Assembly (NCBI RefSeq): GCF_031882575.1
Contig: NZ_CP134772.1
Span: 2,065,001-2,129,000, forward strand
Origin: Pseudomonas sp. VD-NE ins
GTDB lineage: Bacteria; Pseudomonadota; Gammaproteobacteria; Pseudomonadales; Pseudomonadaceae
Direction of reading: 5' to 3'
Length of the DNA: 64,000 nucleotides
Numbering within the stretch: position 1 is the stretch's first letter; each line of letters begins with the position of its first letter. A program made the position numbers and the translations under genes. Positions 16,806 to 29,715 of the stretch are shown here, one piece after another. Below the pieces are notes generated by a model. The model was given only the letters and a program-made list of their open reading frames with translations. It did no database searches and was not told the DNA's origin.

Positions 16806-19400
16806 ATGAACACAGCATTCCGCAAAACCCTGCCCGGCAGCCCTCTGGATTATTTCGACGCCCGCGCGGCCGTCGAGGCGATCCAGCCCGGCAGTTACGA
16901 CACTCTGCCGTACACCTCCCGCGTGCTGGCGGAAAACCTCGTGCGTCGCTGCGACCCGGCCACGCTCACCGATTCCCTCATGCAACTGATCGAACGCAAG
17001 CGCGACCTCGACTTCCCGTGGTTCCCGGCGCGTGTGGTCTGTCATGACATTCTCGGCCAGACCGCACTGGTCGACCTTGCAGGCCTGCGCGACGCCATCG
17101 CTTTGCAGGGCGGCGACCCGGCGCAGGTCAATCCGGTGGTGCCGACGCAATTGATCGTCGACCACTCGCTGGCAGTGGAAGCGGGCGGTTTCGACAAGCA
17201 GGCGTTCGAGAAAAACCGCGCCATCGAAGACCGTCGCAACGAAGACCGTTTCCACTTCATCAACTGGACCAAAAAGGCCTTCAAGAACGTTGATGTGATC
17301 CCGCCCGGCAACGGCATCATGCACCAGATCAACCTGGAGAAAATGTCGCCGGTGATTCAGGTGCGTGAGGGCGTCGCGTTTCCCGACACCTGCGTCGGCA
17401 CTGACAGCCACACCCCGCACGTCGATGCGCTGGGCGTAATCGCCATTGGCGTCGGCGGCCTCGAGGCCGAGAGCGTGATGCTCGGTCGCGCGTCGTGGAT
17501 GCGCCTGCCGGAAAGCGTCGGCGTCGAGCTGACCGGCAAGCTGCAACCGGGCATCACCGCCACCGACATGGTGCTGGCGCTGACCGAATACCTGCGCAAA
17601 CAGAAAGTCGTCGGCGCGTGGCTGGAGTTCTTCGGTGAAGGCGCCGCGGCGTTGACCCTCGGCGACCGCGCGACCATCTCCAACATGGCCCCGGAATACG
17701 GCGCCACCGCGGCGATGTTCTACATCGATCAGCAAACCATCGACTACCTGAAACTCACCGGTCGTGAAGACCAGCAAGTGCAGTTGGTCGAGCAATACGC
17801 CAAGCTGACCGGTCTATGGGCGGACAGCCTGAAAGGCGCGCAATACGAGCGCGGTCTGACTTTCGACCTGTCCTCGGTGGTGCGCAACATGGCCGGCCCG
17901 AGCAACCCGCATGCGCGCGTTGCGGTATCCGATCTGGCCGCCAAAGGCATCTCCGGCCAGTGGGATGACGTGCCGGGGCAAATGCCCGACGGCGCGGTGA
18001 TCATCGCTGCCATCACCAGTTGCACCAACACCAGCAACCCGCGCAACGTCATCGCCGCCGGCCTGCTGGCGCGCAATGCCAACAAGCTTGGTCTGACCCG
18101 CAAGCCGTGGGTGAAATCCTCACTGGCGCCGGGTTCGAAAACCGTGGCGCTGTACCTCGACGAAGCGGGGCTGACCACGGAGCTGGAGCAGCTCGGCTTC
18201 GGCGTCGTCGCCTTCGCTTGCACCACGTGCAATGGCATGTCCGGCGCGCTCGATCCGGTGATCCAGCAAGAGATCATCGACCGCGATCTGTACGCCACCG
18301 CCGTGCTCTCGGGCAACCGCAACTTCGACGGCCGCATCCACCCGTACGCCAAACAAGCGTTCCTCGCTTCGCCGCCACTGGTGGTCGCGTACGCCATCGC
18401 CGGGACCATCCGTTTTGATATCGAGAAAGATGTCTTGGGCGTGGTCGACGGCAAGGAAATCCGCCTCAAAGACATCTGGCCGAGCGACGAAGAAATCGAC
18501 GCCGTGGTGAAGTCTTCGGTCAAGCCTGAGCAGTTCCGTCAGGTCTACATTCCGATGTTCGCCGTCCATGAAGACACCGGTCCGAAAGTCACGCCGCTGT
18601 ACGACTGGCGCGAGATGAGCACCTACATCCGCCGTCCGCCGTACTGGGAAGGTGCGCTGGCCGGCGCCCGTCCGCTGAAGGGCATGCGCCCGCTGGCGGT
18701 GCTGCCGGACAACATCACCACCGATCACCTGTCGCCATCCAACGCGATCATGCTCGACAGCGCCGCCGGCGAATACCTGGCGAAAATGGGCCTGCCGGAA
18801 GAGGACTTCAACTCCTACGCCACCCACCGTGGCGACCACTTGACTGCACAACGCGCGACCTTCGCCAACCCGAAACTGTTCAACGAAATGGTCGTGGAAA
18901 ACGGCAAGGTCCAACAGGGTTCGCTGGCGCGGGTCGAGCCGGAAGGCAAGGTCATGCGCATGTGGGAAGCCATTGAAACCTACATGGAACGCAAGCAGCC
19001 GCTGATCATCATCGCCGGCGCCGATTACGGTCAGGGTTCGTCCCGCGACTGGGCGGCGAAAGGCGTGCGTTTGGCCGGCGTCGAGGCGATTGCCGCAGAA
19101 GGTTTCGAGCGCATTCACCGCACCAACCTGGTGGGCATGGGCGTGTTGCCGCTGGAGTTCAAGCCGGGCACTGACCGTCACACCCTGGCCATCGACGGCA
19201 GCGAAACCTACGACGTAATCGGCGAGCGCAAACCGCGCGCGGACCTGACGCTGGTGATCCATCGCCAGAACGGCGAGCGCGTTGAGGTGCCGGTGACTTG
19301 CCGTCTCGATACCGCTGAAGAAGTGTCGATCTACGAGGCTGGCGGCGTGTTGCAGCGCTTCGCTCAGGACTTTCTCGAAGAGTCGGCGGTTGCCGTTTAA
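16806..19400 (+). CDS. acnD: Fe/S-dependent 2-methylcitrate dehydratase AcnD
   Basis: An 864-residue aconitase-superfamily enzyme. The three [4Fe-4S] ligand cysteines are in ITSCTNTSNP (one) and FACTTCNGMSG (two). The C-terminal swivel domain carries GADYGQGSSRDWAAKG. In bacteria that have acnD, it dehydrates 2-methylcitrate to an isomer of 2-methylaconitate that PrpF then isomerizes, replacing or backing up PrpD. Both acnD/prpF and prpD are present here. It begins 205 bp after prpC and is followed by prpF after 54 bp. Length is normal. Confidence 0.95.
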   Translation: MNTAFRKTLPGSPLDYFDARAAVEAIQPGSYDTLPYTSRVLAENLVRRCDPATLTDSLMQLIERKRDLDFPWFPARVVCHDILGQTALVDLAGLRDAIALQGGDPAQVNPVVPTQLIVDHSLAVEAGGFDKQAFEKNRAIEDRRNEDRFHFINWTKKAFKNVDVIPPGNGIMHQINLEKMSPVIQVREGVAFPDTCVGTDSHTPHVDALGVIAIGVGGLEAESVMLGRASWMRLPESVGVELTGKLQPGITATDMVLALTEYLRKQKVVGAWLEFFGEGAAALTLGDRATISNMAPEYGATAAMFYIDQQTIDYLKLTGREDQQVQLVEQYAKLTGLWADSLKGAQYERGLTFDLSSVVRNMAGPSNPHARVAVSDLAAKGISGQWDDVPGQMPDGAVIIAAITSCTNTSNPRNVIAAGLLARNANKLGLTRKPWVKSSLAPGSKTVALYLDEAGLTTELEQLGFGVVAFACTTCNGMSGALDPVIQQEIIDRDLYATAVLSGNRNFDGRIHPYAKQAFLASPPLVVAYAIAGTIRFDIEKDVLGVVDGKEIRLKDIWPSDEEIDAVVKSSVKPEQFRQVYIPMFAVHEDTGPKVTPLYDWREMSTYIRRPPYWEGALAGARPLKGMRPLAVLPDNITTDHLSPSNAIMLDSAAGEYLAKMGLPEEDFNSYATHRGDHLTAQRATFANPKLFNEMVVENGKVQQGSLARVEPEGKVMRMWEAIETYMERKQPLIIIAGADYGQGSSRDWAAKGVRLAGVEAIAAEGFERIHRTNLVGMGVLPLEFKPGTDRHTLAIDGSETYDVIGERKPRADLTLVIHRQNGERVEVPVTCRLDTAEEVSIYEAGGVLQRFAQDFLEESAVAV

Positions 19401-19454
19401 AACAAGTTAAGTGGCCAAGGGATGATGAGTCCCTTGGTCCTTTGAGGAGCAACC

Positions 19455-20645
19455 ATGGCTCACGCACCACAAATAAAAATCCCCGCCACCTACATGCGCG
19501 GCGGGACCAGCAAAGGCGTGTTCTTCAGCCTCAAGGATCTGCCCGAAGCGGCGCAGATTCCCGGCCCGGCTCGCGACGCTTTATTGCTGCGCGTGATCGG
19601 CAGCCCCGACCCTTACGACAAGCAGATCGACGGCATGGGCGGCGCGACTTCAAGCACCAGCAAAACCGTGATCCTGTCGAAAAGCATCAAGGCCGATCAC
19701 GACGTTGATTACCTGTTCGGTCAGGTCTCGATCGACAAGCCGTTCGTAGACTGGAGCGGCAACTGCGGCAACCTCTCGGCAGCGGTCGGCTCGTTCGCTA
19801 TCAGCAATGGCCTGGTCGATGCCAGCCGCATTCCGCACAACGGTGTCGCGGTGGTGCGCGTGTGGCAGGCCAACATCGGCAAAACGATTATTGCCCACGT
19901 GCCGATCACCAACGGCGAAGTGCAGGAGACCGGTGATTTCGAACTCGACGGCGTGACCTTTCCGGCGGCCGAAGTGCAGGTCGAATTCATGGATCCGGCG
20001 GCGGAAGAAGAGGGTGGCGGTGGTTCGATGTTTCCTACCGGCAACCTGATCGATGAGCTGGAAGTGCCGGGTGTCGGTACGTTCAAGGCGACCATGATCA
20101 ACGCCGGTATCCCGACGATTTTCATCAACGCCGAAGACATTGGCTACACCGGCACCGAGTTGCAGAGCGCGATCAACAGCGATCCGAAGGCGCTGCAGAT
20201 GTTTGAGACGATTCGGGCTTACGGCGCATTGCGCATGGGCTTGATTGCAAATCTCGATGAAGCAGCGAAACGGCAGCACACGCCGAAAGTCGCGTTTGTC
20301 GCCAAGCCTGCGGATTACGTGGCGTCGAGTGGCAAAGCGGTTGGCGCCGGAGACGTCGATTTGCTGGTTCGCGCGTTGTCGATGGGCAAGTTACATCACG
20401 CGATGATGGGCACGGCGGCGGTGGCGATTGGGACTGCGGCAGCCATTTCCGGCACGTTGGTGAACCTTGCAGCGGGTGGTGTTGAACGTAGTGCTGTGCG
20501 TTTCGGGCATCCGTCCGGGACGTTGCGCGTTGGCGCTGAAGCCAGTCTGGAGAACGGCGAGTGGGTGGTGAAGAAAGCCATCATGAGCCGCAGTGCGCGC
20601 GTGCTGATGGAAGGCTACGTCCGTGTTCCCGGAGACTCTTTCTGA
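19455..20645 (+). CDS. prpF: 2-methylaconitate isomerase
   Basis: A 396-residue PrpF-family protein (diaminopimelate epimerase-like fold) that isomerizes the AcnD product to cis-2-methylaconitate so that housekeeping aconitase can finish the step. The N-terminal PATYMRGGTSKGVFF block and MGGATSSTSKTVI loop are typical; a cysteine-bearing DWSGNCGNLSAAVG block is near residue 98. A GGAG ribosome site lies before ATG 19455. It follows acnD by 54 bp. Length is normal. Confidence 0.95.
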   Translation: MAHAPQIKIPATYMRGGTSKGVFFSLKDLPEAAQIPGPARDALLLRVIGSPDPYDKQIDGMGGATSSTSKTVILSKSIKADHDVDYLFGQVSIDKPFVDWSGNCGNLSAAVGSFAISNGLVDASRIPHNGVAVVRVWQANIGKTIIAHVPITNGEVQETGDFELDGVTFPAAEVQVEFMDPAAEEEGGGGSMFPTGNLIDELEVPGVGTFKATMINAGIPTIFINAEDIGYTGTELQSAINSDPKALQMFETIRAYGALRMGLIANLDEAAKRQHTPKVAFVAKPADYVASSGKAVGAGDVDLLVRALSMGKLHHAMMGTAAVAIGTAAAISGTLVNLAAGGVERSAVRFGHPSGTLRVGAEASLENGEWVVKKAIMSRSARVLMEGYVRVPGDSF

Positions 20646-20657
20646 CCGAACAAACTT

Positions 20658-20889
20658 TCCCTCACCCCAGCCCTCTCCCGGAGGGAGAGGGAGCCGACCG
20701 AGGTGTCTGGGGTTGTACATCGACCTGAAAGATCGAGTCGATTATGGATCCGGGTGCTGATCGAGGTGTTTGAAATTGTACATTGACCAGATCGATTATG
20801 GATTCAATGGAGATCGTTCAAGTCGGTGAAGCTCTACAGCATCCCCCAATCGGTTCCCTCTCCCTCGGGAGAGGGTTAGGGTGAGGGGC
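20658..20889. repeat. Composite REP element, class D, between prpF and prpD
   Basis: CCCTCACCCCAGCCCTCTCC at the left and GAGGGTTAGGGTGAGGGG at the right flank a core that contains two imperfect copies of GAGGTGTxTGxxxTTGTACATxGACC...GATTATGGAT (about 20702-20750 and 20761-20805). It fills most of the 361-bp prpF-prpD gap, where some pseudomonads have a small gene; I see no such gene here. Confidence 0.85.
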
Positions 20890-21006
20890 CACCCACTGAA
20901 GAAACCCAAAACAAGCAGGCACCCCAGACCTGCAATCAACCAGACCCAACCCGCCAAGCCCTGAGGAAGACCGCACCACTCATCATTCCCGCACAGGAGA
21001 ACCGCA

Positions 21007-22491
21007 ATGAGCGCCAACGTCGACCTGAACAACCGCCCCGACTACGACCGTGTCCTGCAGGACATCGCCGATTACGTCCTCACCTTCAAAGCCCCCTCTG
21101 CCGAAGCCCTCGATACCGCCCGCAATTGCCTGATGGACACGCTGGGCTGCGGTCTGCTGGCACTGCGTTTTCCCGAGTGCACCAAACACCTAGGCCCGAT
21201 AGTCGAAGGAACGGTGGTTCCTTACGGTGCGCGGGTCCCCGGCACCAGCTATCGACTCGATCCGGTCAAAGCCGCGTGGGACATCGGCTGTATCGTCCGC
21301 TGGCTCGACTACAACGACACCTGGCTCGCCGCCGAATGGGGCCATCCCTCGGACAACCTCGGTGGCATTCTCGCGGTGGCCGATCACCTCTCGCAAAAGC
21401 GTCTGGCCAACGGCGAGGCGCCGTTGACCATTCGCGATGTGCTCGAAGCGATGATCATGGCCCACGAGATTCAAGGCGTGATCGCTCTGGAAAACTCCTT
21501 CAATCGCGTAGGACTCGATCACGTCATTCTGGTGAAAGTCGCTTCAACCGCCGTTACCGCCAAACTGATGGGCGCTAATCGTGAGCAACTGCTGTCGGCG
21601 TTGTCTCACGCGTTTGCCGATGGTCAGGCCCTGCGCACCTATCGACATGCACCGAACGCCGGTTCGCGAAAGTCCTGGGCGGCGGGGGATGCGACGAGTC
21701 GTGGTGTGCGTCTGGCCGACATCGCCATGCGCGGCGAAATGGGCATTCCCGGCGTGCTGACTGCGAAACAGTGGGGCTTTTATGACGTGCTGTTCAGCCA
21801 TACCAACAGCGATCTGGCGCTGAAACCGGAAGATAAACGTGCTTTCAGTTTTTCGCGGCCGTTCGGCAGTTACGTGATGGAAAACGTGCTGTTCAAGATC
21901 AGCTTCCCCGCCGAGTTTCATGCGCAAACTGCCTGCGAAGCCGCGGTGACCTTGCACCCGCAAGTGCGTAATCGTCTGCATGAAATCGACCGGATCGTCA
22001 TCACCACTCACGAATCGGCGATTCGCATCATTTCCAAAGTCGGGCCGCTGGCCAACGCTGCCGATCGCGATCACTGCATCCAGTACATGACCGCCGTGCC
22101 GCTGGCCTTTGGCAATCTGGTCGCCGAGCAGTACGAAGACGATTTCCACCGGGCGCATCCGATCATCGATGTGCTGCGCGAGAAAATGGTCATCGTCGAA
22201 GAGCCGCGTTTCACCCGCGAATACCTGGAGCCTGACAAACGCTCGATCGCCAACGCCGTGCAGGTGTTTTTCAAGGACGGCAGCAGCACTGAAAACGTCG
22301 TCGTGGAATACCCGATCGGTCATCGCCGGCGCCGTGCCGAGGGCATTCCGTTGCTTGAGGACAAGTTCAAAGCCAACCTGGCCACGCGCTTCACCGGCCA
22401 GCGCAGCAGCGAGATCTTCGCGTTGTGCAAGGATCAGGCGCTGCTTGAAGCGACGGCCGTTAACCGCTTTGTGGATATGTTGGTTATCTGA
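21007..22491 (+). CDS. prpD: 2-methylcitrate dehydratase
   Basis: A 494-residue MmgE/PrpD-family enzyme, a cofactor-free dehydratase that converts 2-methylcitrate to 2-methylaconitate. Visible features are the N-terminal [18 protein letters not shown] helix, [28 protein letters not shown] (typical PrpD block), and [32 protein letters not shown] ribosome site precedes the ATG. It is the last prp gene; its 3' end overlaps the convergent EamA gene by eight bases, with no terminator between them. Confidence 0.95.
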   Translation: MSANVDLNNRPDYDRVLQDIADYVLTFKAPSAEALDTARNCLMDTLGCGLLALRFPECTKHLGPIVEGTVVPYGARVPGTSYRLDPVKAAWDIGCIVRWLDYNDTWLAAEWGHPSDNLGGILAVADHLSQKRLANGEAPLTIRDVLEAMIMAHEIQGVIALENSFNRVGLDHVILVKVASTAVTAKLMGANREQLLSALSHAFADGQALRTYRHAPNAGSRKSWAAGDATSRGVRLADIAMRGEMGIPGVLTAKQWGFYDVLFSHTNSDLALKPEDKRAFSFSRPFGSYVMENVLFKISFPAEFHAQTACEAAVTLHPQVRNRLHEIDRIVITTHESAIRIISKVGPLANAADRDHCIQYMTAVPLAFGNLVAEQYEDDFHRAHPIIDVLREKMVIVEEPRFTREYLEPDKRSIANAVQVFFKDGSSTENVVVEYPIGHRRRRAEGIPLLEDKFKANLATRFTGQRSSEIFALCKDQALLEATAVNRFVDMLVI

Positions 22492-23413
22492 ACCACTTTT
22501 CCACAGGCAATTTGGTGATCGCAAAGCCGCTCAACAAAATCGCCGAATAGATCATCAGCTCCCGGGACAGGGTTTGCCCCTCGTACCAGGCGCCGATGAT
22601 CACGGCGAACACCGGGAAAATGATAAACACGAACGACAGAATGATCGGGCTCAAGCGTTTAAGCAGCAAAAAGTAAACGATGAATCCGCCGACCGAGGCC
22701 ACCAGCCCGAGATAGAACAGGGCGCCCCACGAGCGGGCGCTGACATCACTGAATACCGGCGTCTCAACGCTCAATCCGACAATAAATAACATCGCCCCGG
22801 CAATGCCGATTGGCAGTGTGTTGTAGGTGATCACACTGATGGCGCTGCCGTGCTTTTTCGTCACCACGTAGCACAGCGCATGCATCACCGCTGCGCACAG
22901 AATCGCCAGCACCCCCAGCCATTCGGCCTGATCCAGATGCAGACCCTGACTGCGAATAATCATGAACAGACTGCCAAAACCGATAGTGATGCCGAGCATT
23001 TGCGACGGGTAGATTTTCTCGCGTAGAAACAGCGCGGAAAACAACAGGATAAACACCGGCATGCAACTGAACAGCAGCGCCGTCAGGCCCGATGACACGT
23101 GCATCTCGCCGTAGTTGAGCAGGTAGTAGGGCAGGCTGAAATACGACAACGTGACGAACACAAAGAACCAGCGACTTTTTCGGGGAAACAACAGCGGTTC
23201 CTTGCGTAACAGCGCAAAGCTCAGGAACAGCGGAAAGGCAATCAGAAAGCGCAACCCGGCGGCGGTCAGGGGCGGCACGCTTTCCACCGCAATCTTGATC
23301 CCCAGCCACGTCGTGCCCCAGCTCAGACAGACGATCAAAAACAGCGTGCTGGTGAGCAATCCGGCGAGCCAGGGTTTGCTGATATTCATCGGTGTGCTGA
23401 CGGCGGTCGACAT
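22484..23413 (-). CDS. EamA/DMT family transporter
   Basis: A 309-residue inner-membrane protein with about ten hydrophobic helices in two EamA repeats, the organisation of drug/metabolite exporters. The first repeat begins [23 protein letters not shown]; the second begins [20 protein letters not shown]. The substrate is unknown; amino acids or metabolites are common in this family. It is divergent from the MocR-type regulator gene (90 bp apart), a frequent arrangement for a transporter controlled by a PLP-sensing regulator. The 3' end runs eight bases into prpD on the other strand. Confidence 0.85.
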   Translation of the reverse strand: MSTAVSTPMNISKPWLAGLLTSTLFLIVCLSWGTTWLGIKIAVESVPPLTAAGLRFLIAFPLFLSFALLRKEPLLFPRKSRWFFVFVTLSYFSLPYYLLNYGEMHVSSGLTALLFSCMPVFILLFSALFLREKIYPSQMLGITIGFGSLFMIIRSQGLHLDQAEWLGVLAILCAAVMHALCYVVTKKHGSAISVITYNTLPIGIAGAMLFIVGLSVETPVFSDVSARSWGALFYLGLVASVGGFIVYFLLLKRLSPIILSFVFIIFPVFAVIIGAWYEGQTLSRELMIYSAILLSGFAITKLPVEKWFR

Positions 23414-23503
23414 GTGGCGTGCTCCGAACGGTGGAATTGACCTGGTCGCGGAAACGGGCTATTTCTGATTGAACCTGTTTTAAGCACGCTATTCGGGGCG
23501 AGA

Positions 23504-24913
23504 ATGACTGTCAAAGTAAGTATTGCCATGGTGTCAATCCTGCGCGACGGCCTCGCTAATGGCGTTGGCGTGAAGTACAAACGCCTGGCGGACGCTGTCA
23601 CGCAGGCCATCGACGAAGGCGTGATTGAGGCTGGATGCAAGTTGCCGCCGCACCGATTGCTGGCCGACAGCCTGGGGGTGACCATCGGCACCATCAGTCG
23701 TGCCTACGGTGAGCTGGAACGTGTGGGATTGGTCGTCGCCCGCGTCGGAGATGGCACCTACGTGTGTGAGCGCGGGATGGAGCGGCCGCAGGACAAAGGC
23801 TTTCGCAATGTCAGCGATGAGCCGTCGGCCTGTTTCGACATGAGCCGCAATCAACCGATTCCGGCGCAGGAAGCGGCGTTCATGAGCCAGAGTCTGCAGG
23901 AGCTGGCCAGTGATCCTCGGGTGTTGCAGCAATTGACCGGGTACACTGCTGAAGGTGGTTTGGCCCGGCACCGATTGGCGGGGGCGGTGTGGTTGCAGCA
24001 TGCGGCGTTTGTCCCGCATGCCGATCAAGTATTGTGCGTCAACGGTGGTCAGCATGGTCTGCTGTGCACGTTGATGGGCTTGCTCAAGGCCGGCGACACC
24101 GTGGTCACCGAGCATCTGTCCTACCCGGGATTGATCGGCGTCGCACGCCAGCTCGGGATAAAACTCATTGGCGCGGCGATGGACGACGAAGGGCTTTTAC
24201 CGTCGGCGCTGGAGGACATCTGCCGTCAGCATCGTGTTTCGGCGCTGTATTGCACGCCGACGATCCAGAATCCTACAGCCGCAGTGATGTCGATCCCACG
24301 GCGTGAGGCGATTGCCGACCTCTGTCGTCAGCACAACCTGCTGATCATCGAGGACGAAGCCCACGCCGTTCTGGATCGCCAACGCCCTTTGCCGCTCAGC
24401 TACTTCGCGCCGGAGCGTTCGGTGTTGATCGGCAGCCTGAGCAAGGCTGTTTCGGCGGGTTTGCGCGTCGGTTATCTGCATGCGCCGCAAGCGTTGATCG
24501 GGCGTTTGAGTGCCGCCATCCGCGCGACGTGCTGGATGGCCAATCCGTTATCGATGGAAGTGGCGAGCCTGTGGATCGAAAGCGGTATGGCCGAGCGCTT
24601 GCTGGACGAGCAAATCAGCGAGATTAGCCGGCGCAAGGCACTGGTTTCGCCCGTTCTGCAGGGCTTGAACCACAAGACTCATGCTTACAGCCCGCATTTC
24701 TGGGTGGAAGTGCCGGAGTTGTGGCGGGCGTCGCAGATTGCGGCGGAGTTGAAGGAGAACAACTATCTGGTGGCCACCGCTGAGGCGTTTGCGGTCGGAC
24801 ATGCGGCGGTGCCGCAGTTTGTTCGGGTGAGTGTGTGTAATGCGGTGGGGGATGATCGGTTGTTGCTTAGTGGATTCGAGGCTTTGGCGCGGGCATTAAC
24901 CGAGACCGTGTAA
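23504..24913 (+). CDS. MocR-type GntR/aminotransferase-like transcriptional regulator
   Basis: A 469-residue MocR protein: a GntR winged helix (about residues 20-90, with KLPPHRLLADSLGVTIGTISRAYGELERVGLV) joined to a fold-type I aminotransferase-like domain (about 110-465). The PLP lysine is in GSLSKAVSAGLRVGYL (about residue 315), and IIEDEAHAVL holds the aspartate for the pyridine nitrogen. Such proteins usually regulate by binding PLP or an aldimine, not by catalysis. It is divergent from the EamA exporter, its likely target. Typical family length. Confidence 0.88.
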   Translation: MTVKVSIAMVSILRDGLANGVGVKYKRLADAVTQAIDEGVIEAGCKLPPHRLLADSLGVTIGTISRAYGELERVGLVVARVGDGTYVCERGMERPQDKGFRNVSDEPSACFDMSRNQPIPAQEAAFMSQSLQELASDPRVLQQLTGYTAEGGLARHRLAGAVWLQHAAFVPHADQVLCVNGGQHGLLCTLMGLLKAGDTVVTEHLSYPGLIGVARQLGIKLIGAAMDDEGLLPSALEDICRQHRVSALYCTPTIQNPTAAVMSIPRREAIADLCRQHNLLIIEDEAHAVLDRQRPLPLSYFAPERSVLIGSLSKAVSAGLRVGYLHAPQALIGRLSAAIRATCWMANPLSMEVASLWIESGMAERLLDEQISEISRRKALVSPVLQGLNHKTHAYSPHFWVEVPELWRASQIAAELKENNYLVATAEAFAVGHAAVPQFVRVSVCNAVGDDRLLLSGFEALARALTETV

Positions 24914-24919
24914 TCGTTC

Positions 24920-25010
24920 TTCGCGAGCAAGCTCGCTTCCACAGGGTTTTGTGGTGAATGCAAAATTTGCAGACACTCCAGAAACCTGTGGGAGCGAGCT
25001 TGCTCACGAA
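24920..25010. repeat. REP pair, class A
   Basis: Class A REP palindromes (TTCGCGAGCAAGCTCGCTTC and an inverted copy ending GCTTGCTCACGAAGG) lie between the MocR gene and ppsR; each arm carries one or two changed bases. Confidence 0.9.
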
Positions 25011-25034
25011 GGCGTCAGATCAGGCGATGCAGAG

Positions 25035-25853
25035 CTACTTGAACCGCCGCTCCACACCTTTCTCCACCAGAATCTTCGCCGAAATCTCTTCCACCGAAAA
25101 ATGCGTGGAGTTGATGTTGGGGATGTTCTCGCGACGGAACAGGTTTTCCACTTCACGCACCTCGAATTCGCACTGGGCGTAGCTCGAATAACGGCTGTTG
25201 GGCTTGCGCTCGTTGCGGATCGCGGTGAGGCGGTCCGGGTCGATGGTCAGGCCGAACAGCTTGTGCTGATGGGCGCGCAGGGCCGTTGGCAGGGTCAGGC
25301 GTTCCATGTCGTCTTCGGTCAGCGGATAGTTGGCCGCGCGGATGCCGAACTGCATGGCCATGTACAGACACGTCGGCGTTTTACCGCATCGCGACACGCC
25401 CACTAGTATCAAATCGGCTTTGTCGTAATAGTGCGTGCGCGCACCGTCGTCGTTGTCGAGGGCGAAGTTCACCGCCTCGATGCGCTCCATGTAATTGGAG
25501 TTGTGGCCGATCGAATGGGACTTGCCGACGGTGTAGGAAGAATGCTCGGTCAGTTCCTGCTCGAGCGGGGCGAGGAAGGTCGAGAAAATGTCGATCATGA
25601 AACCATTGGACGTTGCAAGAATCTCACGGATGTCCTGATTGACGATGGTGTCGAAGATGATCGGGCGAAAGCCGTCGGTTTCGGCGGCTTTGTTGATTTG
25701 TTGTACCATGGCCCGCGCTTTTTCAACGCTGTCGATGTACGGTCGCGTGAATTTGCTGAAGGTAATGTTTTCGAACTGCGCCAGAAGGCTTTGACCCAGG
25801 GTTTCGGCAGTGATGCCGGTGCCATCTGAGATGAAGAAAGCAGATCGTTTCAT
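25035..25853 (-). CDS. ppsR: PEP synthase regulatory protein (kinase/pyrophosphorylase)
   Basis: A 272-residue DUF299 protein that switches PEP synthase off by ADP-dependent phosphorylation and on by phosphate-dependent pyrophosphorylysis. The P-loop-like [15 protein letters not shown] is near residue 150; the N-terminus is [24 protein letters not shown]. The frame is open to 25919, but this MKRSAFF is the family start. It is divergent from ppsA with 174 bp between, which fits its role. Confidence 0.95.
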   Translation of the reverse strand: MKRSAFFISDGTGITAETLGQSLLAQFENITFSKFTRPYIDSVEKARAMVQQINKAAETDGFRPIIFDTIVNQDIREILATSNGFMIDIFSTFLAPLEQELTEHSSYTVGKSHSIGHNSNYMERIEAVNFALDNDDGARTHYYDKADLILVGVSRCGKTPTCLYMAMQFGIRAANYPLTEDDMERLTLPTALRAHQHKLFGLTIDPDRLTAIRNERKPNSRYSSYAQCEFEVREVENLFRRENIPNINSTHFSVEEISAKILVEKGVERRFK

Positions 25854-26027
25854 TTGCACCTTGGGCCTTAAGCTAGTAACGAATCTTGGATATGATAGGC
25901 GCGATTTGCCGGCCGCCAATGGCCAGCATTCTCACTTATTTTCCAGGTCCAGGCCATACAACCGGCCAAGGCTCCCCCGGGCCGCCGGTTTCTGAGCTTT
26001 TCCAACACAGTTAGTGGAGAGATCACC
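25854..26027. promoter_or_regulatory. Divergent ppsR / ppsA promoter region
   Basis: 174 bp lie between the divergent start codons. A TATGAT -10-like box lies near 25891-25896 in an AT-richer patch (AACGAATCTTGGATATGATAG), suggesting a sigma-70 promoter for ppsA on the plus strand. Confidence 0.45.
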
Positions 26028-28403
<2,376 letters not shown>

Positions 28404-28413
28404 TCGGTATGTG

Positions 28414-28442
28414 AACGGCCCGCTTCCACAGGAGGCGGGTTT
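28414..28442 (+). terminator. Intrinsic terminator of ppsA
   Basis: CCCGCTTCC-ACA-GGAGGCGGG forms a stem with one mismatch, followed by TTTT. It lies 11 bp after the ppsA stop. Confidence 0.85.
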
Positions 28443-28453
28443 TGAGATTCAAG

Positions 28454-28487
28454 TAGGGCGGGCTCCTGTAGATGCCGCCCTTTTTTG
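28454..28487 (+). terminator. Second hairpin with T-run before the hydrolase gene
   Basis: GGGCGG...CCGCCC with an inner loop, then TTTTTTG (28481 on). It could back up the ppsA terminator or act as a leader hairpin for the hydrolase gene, which starts about 13 bp on. Confidence 0.7.
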
Positions 28488-28499
28488 TGCAAGAGCATT

Positions 28500-29489
28500 A
28501 TGCAAAGCAGCAGTGACCTATTTCCTGTCGCCCTGATCAGCGCCGAACGGCGCGGTGATCTGAGCGAAGATGTGTATCGCTTGAAACCCGGCAACAGCCC
28601 CGACTGGTCCGTGGAAATCGCTGTGACCCGGTTGGGCATGGCCGATGACTCGGCGCCTCGCGGTGTGCCGGTGATTTTGCTGCACGGCAGTTTTTCCAAT
28701 CGACGTTTCTGGTTTTCACCCAAAGGTCTGGGGCTGGGCGCGTATTTGACGCGTCTGGGTTTCGATGTGTGGATTCCGGAGATGCGCGGCCACGGCCTGT
28801 CGCAGCGCAACGAGGAATACCGGCGCAACCGTGTCGCCGACTATGCGCGATACGATCTGCCGGCGATTGCCGCGTTCGTGCGTGAGCAGAGCGGGCAGGT
28901 TCCGCACTGGATCGGCCATTCGCTGGGTGGTATCACCCTGGCGGCTGCGCTCGGTGGCGAATACCTTGGCGAGCCTGCCGTGGCTTCGGCGGCGTTTTTT
29001 GGTACGCAGGTCAGCCGTACGTATTGGCCGCTGAAAATTCCGCCGGTGGAGTGGAGCGGGCGCTTCATTCTCAAGCGCTTTGCGCAATTGTCGGGTTCGC
29101 GCCTCAAACGTGGCCCGGAAGATGAGCCGATCGGTCTGGCGCTGGAAAGCATGCGCTGGTACGGCTTGTTCGGCCGTTTTGGCGACAAGGACAAGGACTG
29201 GTGGGCAGGGCTGGCTGATGTTCAGGTGCCAGTGCTGGCGGTGACTGCGGCCGGGGATCATCAGGATCCGGCGTGGGCCTGTCGCAAACTGTTCGAGCAG
29301 ATCGGTTCCGAGCATAAGCAGTTCATCAATCTGGGCCGCGAGCAGGGTTTCAACGATAATTTCGGCCATGTCGAGATGTTGGTGAGCAAAGCGGCGCAGA
29401 CTGAGGTGTGGCCGTTGGTGGCACGCTGGTTGAACGATCAGCACACGCCATTGCTGGGCGAGAAGCCGGATCTGGCTGCTGCGGTCTGA
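28500..29489 (+). CDS. Alpha/beta hydrolase
   Basis: A 330-residue... counted from ATG 28500 the protein has 329 residues of alpha/beta hydrolase fold. The oxyanion region is in VILLHGSFSNRRFW, the nucleophile in WIGHSLGGITLAAAL (GHSLG), an aspartate candidate in AAGDHQDPAW, and the catalytic histidine in FGHVEML. The frame opens at 28485, but MQSSSDLFP is the better start. Family relatives are esterases or lipases acting on lipids or polyesters; substrate unknown. It stands alone after ppsA's terminators. Confidence 0.85.
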   Translation: MQSSSDLFPVALISAERRGDLSEDVYRLKPGNSPDWSVEIAVTRLGMADDSAPRGVPVILLHGSFSNRRFWFSPKGLGLGAYLTRLGFDVWIPEMRGHGLSQRNEEYRRNRVADYARYDLPAIAAFVREQSGQVPHWIGHSLGGITLAAALGGEYLGEPAVASAAFFGTQVSRTYWPLKIPPVEWSGRFILKRFAQLSGSRLKRGPEDEPIGLALESMRWYGLFGRFGDKDKDWWAGLADVQVPVLAVTAAGDHQDPAWACRKLFEQIGSEHKQFINLGREQGFNDNFGHVEMLVSKAAQTEVWPLVARWLNDQHTPLLGEKPDLAAAV

Positions 29490-29715
29490 GAGGGAAGCTC
29501 TGAAAAGGGCATTTCGTTCGGGTTGGCTTGCGGCTAAGATATGACGCGTTGTGCGGTTTTGGTCATTTTTGGTGGCTGTTTAGCTATTACGTTTCAGGGT
29601 TTGTTCAGGTTCGTTCAGCGACCATGGGATCGACTAAGGTAAACAGCGACCGCCGGAGATCGTCTCAAAAGAATGCGTCATCCTTGATCGTCTTCCTTGT
29701 TACAGGAGTTTTTCG

